Shown here: in pieces, positions 1 to 7,470 of the stretch
Position numbering within the stretch: position 1 is the stretch's first letter
How the letters are laid out: each line of letters opens with the position of its first letter
Assembly (NCBI GenBank): GCA_036897485.1
Contig: JAYMTF010002007.1
Span: 1 to 20,110 of the forward strand
Direction: 5' to 3'
Length of the DNA: 20,110 nt
From: Pelargonium nanum
Lineage: Eukaryota > Streptophyta > Magnoliopsida > Geraniales > Geraniaceae
Notes under the pieces: model-generated
The model's input: the letters and a program-made list of their open reading frames with translations, nothing else
Told to the model about the DNA's origin: nothing
The model's database searches: none
Translations under genes and position numbers: made by a program

Positions 1-92
1 AATAAAGAGAAAGAGAGCGTGTGTAGTGTTGTGTTAGTTTGAGTAGAGAAACAGAATCCATAAACACACAAAACACAGCGTTCAATACGTAC

Positions 93-156
93 CCTTCTCT
101 TCCTTCTTCTTCTTCTCTCCCTTGGCCTTTCCACGATGACTGTTTCTGGGCGCCAT
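93..156 (-). CDS. First coding exon of a REC/TSS-type clustered-mitochondria-like protein (partial)
   Basis: Read on the minus strand from the ATG at 156-154, the exon encodes 21 residues beginning MAPRNSHRGKAKGEKKKK, then EEK, plus the first base of a split codon. A good splice donor (GTACGT, plus 92-87) follows. This short basic, lysine-rich start matches what I remember of plant REDUCED CHLOROPLAST COVERAGE (REC1-3) / protein TSS proteins, where EEK is followed by a Val whose codon starts with G, as here. REC proteins are large TPR-containing CLU-like proteins that act in cytosol and nucleus and influence how much of the cell volume chloroplasts occupy; that role is family knowledge. Everything after the first exon lies beyond the left edge, with intron 1 covering 92-1. 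The call rests on 21 residues and a consistent splice phase, so a different lysine-rich N-terminus is possible. The upstream leader is consistent with a gene start. Confidence 0.6.
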
Positions 157-760
157 TTTTGTATCTCTGGGTTCAAGAAACCAGCTCAAGCTAAGCTTCA
201 ACTTTCTCTGTGTACTCCACAAAATATAGAAACGTTAACAAGATTTAAATTCTTAAGACGAGCCACCAGAAAATGAGGATAATCTTAAAAGATGAAACCA
301 TTTAATTAAGGTTTGACCAGAAAAAAGAAGCACAGAAGTTGAGACTAATAAATTAATTACCAGGGAAAGAGCAAATAAGCACCACTGGCCTTATTTAATG
401 CACAATATTGAACAAAAAAAGAGAATAGCAGAAAATAATTAAGATAAGATTTTTTTGTTTGAGAAAAAATGAAAGAAAGGCTGAATATAGAAGAAGATGG
501 TATTGGTCTATTGGATATGGATATGTGTAGAGATAGTGCAACTAAACTAAAACAGAGGATTTAAATGGAAGGTGTTGCATGATTATGGTGATGATATGTT
601 GTATGAAGAAAATAAGCTGAGAAATCCAGAAATGGAAATGGAAATGGCAGTTAAGGATTAGGAGAAATGGAGAAGGAGAGGAAGATATAAGGAGAGGTGG
701 GGTGTGATAAGGAAGGAAGGGCCAAGATTTAACTGTCAGATACATATTTTGGCATTTTAT
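157..760 (-). promoter_or_regulatory. 5' leader and promoter-proximal region of the minus-strand REC/TSS-like gene
   Basis: On the minus strand this stretch leads into the ATG at 156. The part at 640-730 is strongly pyrimidine-rich on the minus strand (runs of CTTCC, CTCC, TCTCC), a common composition near plant transcription starts and in 5' UTRs, and contains a short run of ATTTCC hexamers (about 632-650). Possible splice acceptors (for example the CAG just before AGATACAAAA, about 167-169 on plus) and donors (GTAATT, about 355-360) would allow a 5' UTR intron, but I cannot decide between them. A 67-codon open frame here (542-745, minus) is low-complexity and looks like leader, not a gene. 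Confidence 0.35.
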
Positions 761-930
761 GCCACTTTCTCATTTTACTTGCATATCTCACTATTATTTC
801 TAATATTAGTATTATTTTATCCATTTAATTCCCTAATTTCACATGAATTTTAATCTCTTCGATTTTCTATTCTCTTTTATAATTCGGAAACGTTTGTTTC
901 ATGTGTTATTAGTGCATTTGTGATACATGT

Positions 931-1178
931 GCAACGCGCTCTAATAATAACTTGTAACAAGACAAATTAAAACTTGTATGTGACATATATTAAATGTAAA
1001 AACGCGCACCAATAATAACGTGTAACCACACCAATATAATTCGTAAGTTCTTTACTAAAAAAACGCGCGCCGATAAATTTTTTTCATGACACCAATATTG
1101 TTTGTAACTACTATATTATCATATCAAAATGCAAACCGATAACAATTTGTAACCAAACCAATTGTAGTTTGTAACTAA
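931..1178. repeat. Degenerate short repeats with GC-rich cores
   Basis: Several diverged copies of a roughly 20-28 bp pattern occur in loose tandem. They run from an ACGCGC core through a CCAATAATA-like part to a TTGTAAC or GTGTAACCA end. Examples start at about 934, 1001, 1028, 1062, 1090, 1133 and 1155. The CGCG cores stand out against the AT-rich background. No coding sense is visible. It may be an old satellite or minisatellite or the inside of a decayed MITE; I see no clean terminal repeats. Confidence 0.4.
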
Positions 1179-1326
1179 GATACACATGTACCACACATGA
1201 AACAAGCACACGTGCGTCAATCATCTTCCTTTATAATTCATGTTCCACTCGACACTAACCACTTCAAGCATTTTCACACACTAAAATTAGAAGCACTCTT
1301 CAAAGAATCTAAACTATAGTTCATTA

Positions 1327-1633
1327 TTTATTTTTCTTTTAGATAAACCGAGTTATATATTCAAAATAAGGAGGTCCAGCCTTTACAAAAACCGCTTAGT
1401 CCTAACTTGGCTAGATTACGAGCCCCAGACATAAATCGTCTGGTTGCCCAGTTACAAAAAACACCCGTAAACCCATTGGCTAGCCTCCTAATGTCTTCCC
1501 CACTGACCCATGCTTCCTGATCTCTAAAAAGCAGCTGAGACATATCCCTGCACACGTTAAAAGAGTCGCATAATATGACCACCTGTTGCGAATCACAATG
1601 ACGAGCAAATGATAGAATTGAAAGCACGACATT
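1327..1633 (-). mobile_element. 5'-truncated LINE insertion with RNase H-like C-terminal fragment
   Basis: The minus strand holds an open frame (1361-1657) whose content resembles the reverse-transcriptase-associated RNase H domain (RVT_3 type) found at the end of plant LINE ORF2. It has an ILCDS strand with the Asp, then a DIRRLANGF helix, then RNLAKLGL in the place of the usual ...AHxLAKLGL, and a stop soon after. The canonical His is lost, so the piece is degenerate. After the stop comes a short 3' tail ending in an A-rich stretch (AAAAGAAAAATAAA on minus). The 10-bp sequence TAGTTCATTA occurs at 1317-1326 and again at 1634-1643, fitting a target-site duplication around a 307-bp insert. 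The first residues of the open frame lie in flanking DNA. Confidence 0.6.
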
Positions 1634-1643
1634 TAGTTCATTA

Positions 1644-2558
1644 GTTAATTTAAACATATGATATATAATTTGACATTAATATGAAAATTTGATGTATGCA
1701 AATTAATTTTCTCTGGTTGGCAAATTTTTTTTTAGGAGGCAAAATAATTTTTATGTCATGTGTGATTTTATTAAAAATTGTAATATACGATTAATTTTTA
1801 ATAAAAAATGAAATATTATTAATAATAATAAAACTAAAATAAATGTTATTTCTCAAAGTCTTCCATGAATACGAATTTTAATTTCTCATTATATTATACG
1901 CATTTGTCTATCATGACTCAGATAGTGTTTGTCTAACTCACACTCATATTTGACCTTGCAATTAATATTTTGATATTATAAAATGTAAGCAAATACACAC
2001 TCACCAGATTGGTAGTAGTAATATTTACATTGACAATATTTGAAAAATTAATGTTTGTATTTATATTTTAAACTATTCTTGAGCGTAAAATAATGTTATC
2101 AATTATCATGGCCAGAACTTAAACCGGAAGAGTGAAATTTGGATTTTATAACAGTTTGCTATTAACATATTTTAACTTTAAAGAAAGAAAATATAGAGAA
2201 AATTTTTAATTTTGTCTCAAAATAAAAAGAAAAGAAAAGAAAAGAATTCAAATATATAGAGTAGAGAGAGAGAGTGGTGTGAAAATGGGCGGCACCAAGC
2301 AGCAGTTGGGGTGCACATGCAGGTAGGGCGAGTGAGAAGAAGACAAGTAAGTTGTGGGGTCCACAGAGGCAATCGCGCCGCTCCATTCTTCTCAACGGAG
2401 GTTAGTACCACACAAGTGTGCTTACTTTCTCACAAAAATACAAGAGATTTATTCTTAAATGTATCAGTTTTACACGTTAAGTTGTTAATAGTAGTTGTTG
2501 TGGTTGGAAATTTGCAACACACACTCGACTTATCAATAATCTTCAAATATAGAAAATT
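1644..2558. other. Intergenic, AT-rich, with a GA-rich and a G-rich block
   Basis: No supported gene. From 1644 to about 2215 it is plain AT-rich sequence. At 2221-2275 there is an AAAAGA/GAGA purine stretch, followed at 2284-2410 by a short GC-richer block that includes the near-palindrome GTGGGGTCCAC (2354-2364), which contains a TCP-type site (GTGGGNCC). This could be a promoter fragment or a remnant of an unrecognised element. Open frames across it (2162-2411 minus, 2311-2700 plus) have no recognisable domain and run through the LINE boundary, so I treat them as chance. Confidence 0.35.
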
Positions 2559-2574
2559 AATTACCATCACCTTT

Positions 2575-2793
2575 TGGGTCTTATTATTTGTGACATTTCT
2601 ATTCAGTTTTCTCGCATTGAGTTTGTGTTCGGTCGTCCCTCGGCTAATCAAGCGGCTCACCTATTGGCTCGTTCGGCTTGTTCGATTTCGGGTTATGTAG
2701 GATGGTTAGGCGGACAATGTCCTCTAGATTTATCTCATATAATTCTTTCGAATTCTTTGAATTAATATAAGTACCATGTTTCTCTCTTAAAAA
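2575..2793 (+). mobile_element. Short 5'-truncated LINE insertion with 16-bp target-site duplication
   Basis: The plus strand encodes a C-terminal RNase H-like (RVT_3) tail, open to a TAA at about 2763-2765. It contains FVFGRPSANQAAHLLARSA, the familiar R.AN..AH.LAR signature of plant LINE ends, then a short tail ending LSHIILSNSLN. About 25 nt after the stop the element ends in a run of A residues. The 16-bp sequence AATTACCATCACCTTT stands on both sides, at 2559-2574 and 2794-2809. Insert length is 219 bp. This is a textbook target-primed reverse transcription product: 5' truncated, A-tailed and duplicated at the target. It cannot encode a working enzyme. Confidence 0.8.
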
Positions 2794-2809
2794 AATTACC
2801 ATCACCTTT

Positions 2810-3675
2810 AATTGTTCCTGATCTATTTGCACTTAATTACGTACAGTAAGTGTGAAATGAGTACAAGTAAATACACAAACTTTTAAGTTAAAAAAACAAT
2901 TACACAAACTTTTAGTATTTTGTACTGTTAATCACCATGTTAAGCTTGTGTTGAAAACAATAAAATTGTCTTCTCTTTTTTGTCTCACATGTCACCTTTC
3001 CCTTTGCGCACATTGGTCATCTTTGTGCTTTTGTCAACTTTACAGTTAATTACAAGACTAGAACAAATTACACCAAATATCATCACAAGTTTCACAACCC
3101 AACTCAAATCACCTTCAACACCTTAGCCCTTAATATGGCTAACATTATAATCCACTTACTCTATAAAGTAGTTTACATCTATTGTGTTGGAAGATGTCAA
3201 CGGATTTTAATTTTGATATAATTGAATTTCAAGTATTTGAAGTAACCTCCTGCATCCACTTCTTTTCTTATCTTCGTATTCACCAACTGGCTAATGAGAT
3301 TTTGTATATCTCTACTAACGACATGGGAGTGCCGGTACCGTAGACCTAACTCTCTCTTTTCAATGTCCCCTTCATCTCTTATTATTATTATAATTATTAC
3401 CATTATTATTATCTCTCTCCGCGAGGGTTGGAAATTTGGAAGGAAAAAAAATAGCTACTGCTATTCCTTTTCGCTCAATCTTTGTTTGTTATCTTTATCT
3501 CTCTTTCTCATTTTGAGGTTTTCAATTTAGAGATACAAAATATGCATATCGAAGAAAACGAGAAAGTATAACATTTTAGGTTCAATTTTTGGAGGCATAG
3601 GTTGTGGCTACCAAAGGTAGAGTTGACGACATTTAATCTCATTTTCTCATTGTCTCTGTTCTATCTCACATGGAT
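2810..3675. other. Intergenic, no supported gene
   Basis: AT-rich sequence. A short near-direct repeat built on ACACAAACTTTTA occurs at about 2874-2886 and 2902-2914. A 50-codon ATG frame at 3194-3343 and overlapping frames at 3197-3530 have no recognisable domain. A TTA/ATT microsatellite lies at 3379-3412. Nothing else supportable seen. Confidence 0.4.
3379..3412. repeat. Imperfect (TTA)n / (ATT)n microsatellite
   Basis: Runs of TTATTATTATTA and ATTATTATTATT separated by ATAATTATTACC. It is a simple sequence repeat that explains the poly-isoleucine stretches in the open frames on both strands. Confidence 0.75.
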
Positions 3676-3750
3676 CACTACAAGAACACATTAATTTTGT
3701 AGGGGAATTTGCGACGAAAATGTCATAGCAAAATAATCCACACTTGCAAC
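3676..3750 (+). mobile_element. Possible CACTA-type transposon terminus (fragment)
   Basis: The sequence CACTACAAGAA at 3676-3686, followed within 30 nt by TTGCGACGAAAA, resembles the terminal inverted repeat and adjoining sequence common in plant CACTA (En/Spm) elements and their non-autonomous derivatives. I could not find a matching inverted terminus (TTCTTGTAGTG) in the window, so this would be an isolated or truncated end. The match is short and could be chance. Confidence 0.3.
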
Positions 3751-4407
3751 AAATTTGCAATATTGTTCAAATTATTTGGTAAGTTCATTATTGATTTTCT
3801 CACTCTAAGTATAATTTTATGCGAGTACAATTGTATTTTGTTAGGAGATTTGCTAATGGAGTCGTTCGCGTTTGATTAAACACTCTAACACAAATGGAGT
3901 TGTTCACGTGAGGAATTATCAAGTAATGGTTATTGCTTTTACAGATCCAACATGGGAAATGTATTGATCTAATGATACTTACCATGCATGACTAAAATGA
4001 AAAACTTAGATTTGTAAACTTATCACACTAAAGGAAAATAATCAAGCTATGGTAGTGATAGGTGCTTTTAGGAATCAAACAAATGAAAGTAATATTATCC
4101 TGTCAACCACTATCTAGCATTAATGTTCCAAGTGCAGAATGTCCCTATAAGTTTATAAGGAAATATACTGTTACAAATATATAATTCATTCTCACAAGTC
4201 AAAAAGTGCAATGTTTAACAATTATTTGCGAAAAGGGAAAAAGTTAGGTTTTCACTCAAGATCATCCAATAACTATAGTCTCTTTTGTATGTATAATTTT
4301 TCTTTGCTTATGATTTGTTAATACATGCCAGTGAGGGTTGATCTATGGTGGCAAAAAAGTATTATTTATAATCTTAGACAACAATGTCATTATTATAACA
4401 TTATGCT
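3751..4407. other. Intergenic, no supported gene
   Basis: AT-rich DNA with only short frames lacking domains (for example 3800-3985 on minus). If the CACTA-like end at 3676 is real, part of this stretch may be its interior, but no transposase similarity is visible. Confidence 0.35.
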
Positions 4408-4611
4408 TGTTAAACTTGACTCAAACCCAAAAACTTAAACTTATAGGTGAATGACTCAACGTGCATATCAAGTGAACTTCACATTCTTTCAATGTGAGAT
4501 ATATTAACACCCCCCTCACGTGCAAACCGGATAACACAAAGGACTGTGCACGTGAACCAAAAAAGAAGGTAACAAAGAGGGTCAGCCCAAACAAAACTAG
4601 CTCTAATACCA
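4408..4611 (-). mobile_element. Truncated TRIM-like LTR retroelement (PBS, short interior, one LTR)
   Basis: On the minus strand the order is: TGGTATTAGAGC (4611-4600), one base from TGGTATCAGAGC, the initiator-Met tRNA primer-binding site used by many plant LTR elements; about 80 nt of non-coding interior with a CACGTG; a purine tract TGAGGGGGG (4518-4510) that fits a polypurine tract; and then a roughly 102-bp segment that begins TGTTAA and ends TTTAACA (4509-4408), the TG...CA shape of an LTR. No coding capacity fits, so it looks like a terminal-repeat retrotransposon in miniature. The sequence upstream of the primer site (4612-4730) does not resemble the LTR, so the other LTR is missing or decayed. 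Confidence 0.5.
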
Positions 4612-5289
4612 TACATATGTTGTAACGCTAATGCACGGTATTATGCACCGTAAATATTGAGAAGTTGACTTGGACAAACCACAAACACCAACACGAATGC
4701 ATGATTCATCATATTCCATGTCTCAAAATTGAAATTTTGCCTAGACCCGACCTGAAATCCATCGATTTGCCAACTCTTAACAGCAACAAGAAGTGGCCAC
4801 AAATAAACGGGTTGTGTTTTTGGGACCATCTTCTGTAATACTATTTAATTATTTGCTCCCAAACAGTGGGGCGGTATTAGATCGTGTTTATGCATAAATT
4901 AATGGTTGTTTTCAAGCATTTGTCAACCTAATTTCTTGGGATAATTAGTGCGTACTTCATGTGCAAATTACCATCATCTCATACGTACTATATTAATAAT
5001 TGTATTGTTTTCGCAGAAGAGCCAAGCCAACCAGAGAGTCCCAAATGAAAAACCAAGCTTTAATTAAGTAGAAAAATGGAAGACGCAGTGTGCGAGTGGT
5101 GTATCATGATCAAGACCCAACAACACACTAACTAGTCTCCTACTCCTCCTAGTTACACCTTTTGTTTTCTATCATCAGCATCACCATCCATCCCTTTTTG
5201 CTAATGCTAGCTTGGTTGTGAATTTTCCTTGTGCACATTACTCACATCCATGTGCTAGTGATGTGACACCTCAAACTATGCACAGTACT
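4612..5289. other. Intergenic, no supported gene
   Basis: No recognisable coding or RNA gene. The minus open frame at 4641-4829 shows no domain I know. An imperfect ACGGT/ACCGT inverted repeat lies at about 4635-4651. The first part may hold decayed remains of the missing LTR of the neighbouring TRIM-like element, but no similarity is left that I can see. Confidence 0.35.
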
Positions 5290-5307
5290 TACATCAATAA
5301 TAACATT

Positions 5308-5415
5308 TTATATTAATCTCTCACACATAAAAACCCAACGTCCTTAGAGGTACCTCGAACTCGGGACCTCAAGATTGCGCACTAGCGCCTATAACGCTCA
5401 GCTTATGGTCGTTGG
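5308..5415 (-). mobile_element. tRNA-derived SINE-like insertion with perfect 18-bp target-site duplication
   Basis: TACATCAATAATAACATT occurs identically at 5290-5307 and 5416-5433 and brackets a 108-bp insert. On the minus strand the insert starts at 5415 with CCAACG, which can pair with CGTTGG ending at 5335, like a tRNA acceptor stem closing an 81-nt tRNA-sized domain. Inside it are AAGCTGAGCG (A-box-like) and GAGTTCGAGGT (B-box-like), the internal RNA polymerase III promoter positions, and GAGGT/ACCTC can form the T-arm stem. A short 27-nt 3' tail (minus GTTTTTATGTGTGAGAGA, then AT-rich) follows. This is the build of a short plant SINE or a retroposed tRNA-like RNA. It is too diverged in the loops to be a working tRNA. 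Confidence 0.6.
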
Positions 5416-5433
5416 TACATCAATAATAACATT

Positions 5434-6179
5434 AAGCTTTAAGCAGTATAAGATTCGTATAATACATCCCATGATATTGTGAATCTACAATAACGTTGGC
5501 CAATAACAAAGCTAGAAGTGGATTGTAGTAGACAGTTGCTTATGACATTTCTCAAAATTTTATTAAATATTAATTATTTTGCAATGAACATTTGGGTCCA
5601 GCAGTAATATGATTTTCATAACAATGGTGAGATCATAATTTTTTTATACATTTGATTTTATTTTGATACGCCCACTCCGATCATACATCTTGATCCGCTG
5701 CTGATGTCAGCAATGAAGTAAGAAGAAGAAGATACAAAATGCATGAATTAATAATTACAACTCAAAAAGGCAAAGGGCACTCAACTGTAGGCCTGGTCAT
5801 ATGAAGCCCAACAATCAAATTTGTTCTCTGGATCTAAGGCTAAAGTGAGGCTAACTATGTCGAGATCTAAATCCAATAATAAAAGTTGGGCTTGCAATAC
5901 AAAGATAACATATCATTATTAAACTAAATCTCGCACAAACTGAAAAGAAAACTTATGTATCCAATAGGTTAATTAACAGGCCCGGACCTTAACGTATACG
6001 AAAAGCCCACTGAAAAAACACGAGCAAGTTATATACATCTTACTTATGTTGACGCGTGTTAGCTAGTATGGTGCGAGGGGTTTGAATCACAGTAAGATAA
6101 AAAATTAATATTGATTGTAAAAATGTTATCGATGTTAAAGGGAAAGAAAAATATTGTTGTCTTTAACATTCTCCTATGT
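5434..6179. other. Intergenic, no supported gene
   Basis: AT-rich, with no domain-bearing frame and no element ends that I could recognise. Only short chance frames are present. Confidence 0.35.
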
Positions 6180-6504
6180 GTTATTAAGATTTTGTTGTAG
6201 TAATTGTGATTTTTTTGTATCATTAGAAATAGATAGCACTTCTTCCTTTCATAAACAATGTCATTTGCAAGGTCATGGATAAGGGAAACGACTTCCTCAT
6301 CACCACTACCCCAATTCATTACTAACAATCTATTTTCTGCAAAGCATTTCAGCATCTTCAAGTGGGTTTACAAGTCCCTAAAAGAAAGGCAATGTAAGAT
6401 GTCAGATAAGGGTTGCATAATTGTGTTGCATTGTTCGTATGCAACAAGATTCTTGAATAACGACCAGTTCTTTGATCAATGCATAAACGATATTTTTTTG
6501 TACC
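6180..6504 (-). pseudogene. Broken C-terminal fragment of a DUF247 (UPF0481) protein
   Basis: The minus strand, read across shifting frames, follows the C-terminal pattern of plant DUF247 proteins. In order: an ELVVIQESC-like piece, TSYIAFLL, GLVNPLEDAEMLCRK, an in-frame TAG, IVSN, then LGSGDEEVVSLIHDLANDIV and KNHNYYNK. Family members usually show ...TSYv..md.LIntpeDvelL...giI.N.LGsdeeVv.lfn.L...v, so the order and spacing fit, but the pieces lie in at least three frames with a stop between them. Only the last third of a normal protein of about 400-500 residues is present, with no start and no typical C-terminal membrane segment. It is non-functional as a protein. DUF247 genes occur as large tandem families in plants, so a relic without an intact neighbour is not surprising. 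Confidence 0.6.
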
Positions 6505-7100
6505 ATCACTCTCTCTTCTCAATCTAATCGATGAAATGAGACTACAAAGAAGACGTTTATTTGATAATTAATTTGTTCTTTTTCGTAAGATGAACTAAAA
6601 TATTCATCATTTCCAACACAAAACCGTCATCTTACGTTTATGCTGACCATTCTCTAGCTATTTTATACTTATCTTTAGATCGCCAGAGTCTTAGACGGAG
6701 AAGAAACAGAGGAACCCATAAAGCTCCGACCTGACCTAACCTAAGCTGGCCACTCAGGTACGCCGTAAGCTGACCTAACCCTAGCCCTTAAGAACCTGGC
6801 ACTAACGTAACCTGGGGCGCGATAAAATCCCCAGTGGGTAGCATAAAAATCCATGCTACCTTATAAATTTTGGTTTCGCGCTTCGCATCTCCCTCCATCT
6901 CCAAAATTTTGGAGCCAAATTACGTTACAAAATTCGTGCCACTACTCAGTGGGTCCACTGCTTCACCTTCCTATTTTATCAATAATATTTTAAAATATAT
7001 AATTAAGACAATATTTAATAATAAAATAATATTCAGGTATTTATACGATTTTGGAATTTGCTTTTCGGGTGTAATTTTGCTATTCGCGAGCGAGCACTCG
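6505..7100 (+). promoter_or_regulatory. Upstream region and likely promoter of the ATX3-like gene
   Basis: No gene is seen. Composition changes from AT-rich to GC-richer around 6660, as expected near a gene. Two copies of CTGACCTAACC (6731-6741, 6770-6780) lie 39 bp apart, the second running into CTAACCCTAG, a telo-box-like motif. A 10-bp inverted repeat CGTAAGATGA / TCATCTTACG lies at 6584-6593 and 6627-6636. TATAAATTTT at 6862-6871 is a possible TATA element; an AT-rich block (6981-7035) and GTATTTATACG (7036-7046) lie nearer the leader. The transcription start cannot be fixed from sequence alone. Confidence 0.4.
6837..6860. repeat. Perfect 8-bp hairpin in the ATX3-like promoter
   Basis: GGTAGCAT (6837-6844) and ATGCTACC (6853-6860) are exact reverse complements around an 8-nt A-rich spacer, directly before the TATAAATTTT at 6862. 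It could be a protein-binding palindrome or a structure in an upstream transcript. It is also short enough to be chance. Confidence 0.45.
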
Positions 7101-7470
7101 TAGATCCTCTGTGTTTTTTCATCCCCGCAATTCTTAATCCCCTTTCTCGGAAATTTGCTGAATTTTCCGGGAAAATTCGGATTCCGATTCCATTACCCAA
7201 TTGGTTTTCGTTTCAAGATCGGAACTCCCAATTGTCTTTCGAGATTTGCACGCCCCGCGGGCGTGGAGAGACGATTCTGGAGGTTTTTTCTGGTTGATTT
7301 GTTCGTTAGGGTTTCGATTCGAAATTTAGGGTTTATCGTCGATTGTAAATCGAATTGGTAGTAGCAGGAACTGCAGAGGTTGGCCTCAGTTCTGTGTTCC
7401 CGGAGTTCCGTTTTTGATGTTCAATGCGGTTCTGTGGCTGTGTTTGACTGCTTTATTGAATGCTTAGGAG
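7101..7470 (+). promoter_or_regulatory. 5' leader of the ATX3-like gene with two telo-boxes
   Basis: This GC- and CpG-richer stretch just before the start codon has the makeup of a plant 5' leader (CT-rich runs at 7096-7150) and contains no ATG until 7417. Two copies of TTAGGGTTT (7306-7314, 7326-7334), the reverse complement of the telo-box AAACCCTAA, lie 20 bp apart. Telo-boxes are common near transcription starts of plant housekeeping genes and are bound by TRB (telomere-repeat-binding) proteins. Open frames here (7058-7297, 7155-7361) begin with TTG, not ATG, and are not convincing. A leader intron cannot be excluded. Confidence 0.5.
7417..7467 (+). CDS. Upstream ORF 1 in the leader, 16 codons
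   Basis: ATG at 7417 opens the frame MFNAVLWLCLTALLNA and stops at TAG (7465-7467), 3 nt before the main ATG and in the same frame as it. Its position would influence initiation or reinitiation at the main start if the leader is unspliced here. The peptide is hydrophobic. Two further uATGs overlap: 7424-7447 (7 codons, MRFCGCV) and 7460-7474 (4 codons, MLRR), the last overlapping the main start codon. Confidence 0.35.
   Translation: MFNAVLWLCLTALLNA

Noticed and set aside
136..276. 46-codon plus-strand ORF starting at 136
   Set aside because: Antisense to the REC/TSS-like exon and leader; the minus strand has the recognisable protein start and splice donor.
2311..2700. 129-codon plus-strand frame
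   Set aside because: It runs across the LINE boundary and its duplication in a different frame from the RNase H tail and has no domain; poly-Val and poly-Leu arise from simple sequence.
3194..3343. 50-codon plus frame with MSTDFNFDII start
   Set aside because: No family recognised, no splice context or promoter, and AT-rich composition; left as intergenic.
5308..5415. A functional tRNA gene
   Set aside because: The acceptor-like and T-arm stems are imperfect, the anticodon arm is unclear, and the flanking target duplication shows a retroposed copy.
7058..7361. Two plus frames in the ATX3 leader as possible genes
   Set aside because: They begin with TTG, not ATG, and show no domain; they are leader sequence with few stops.
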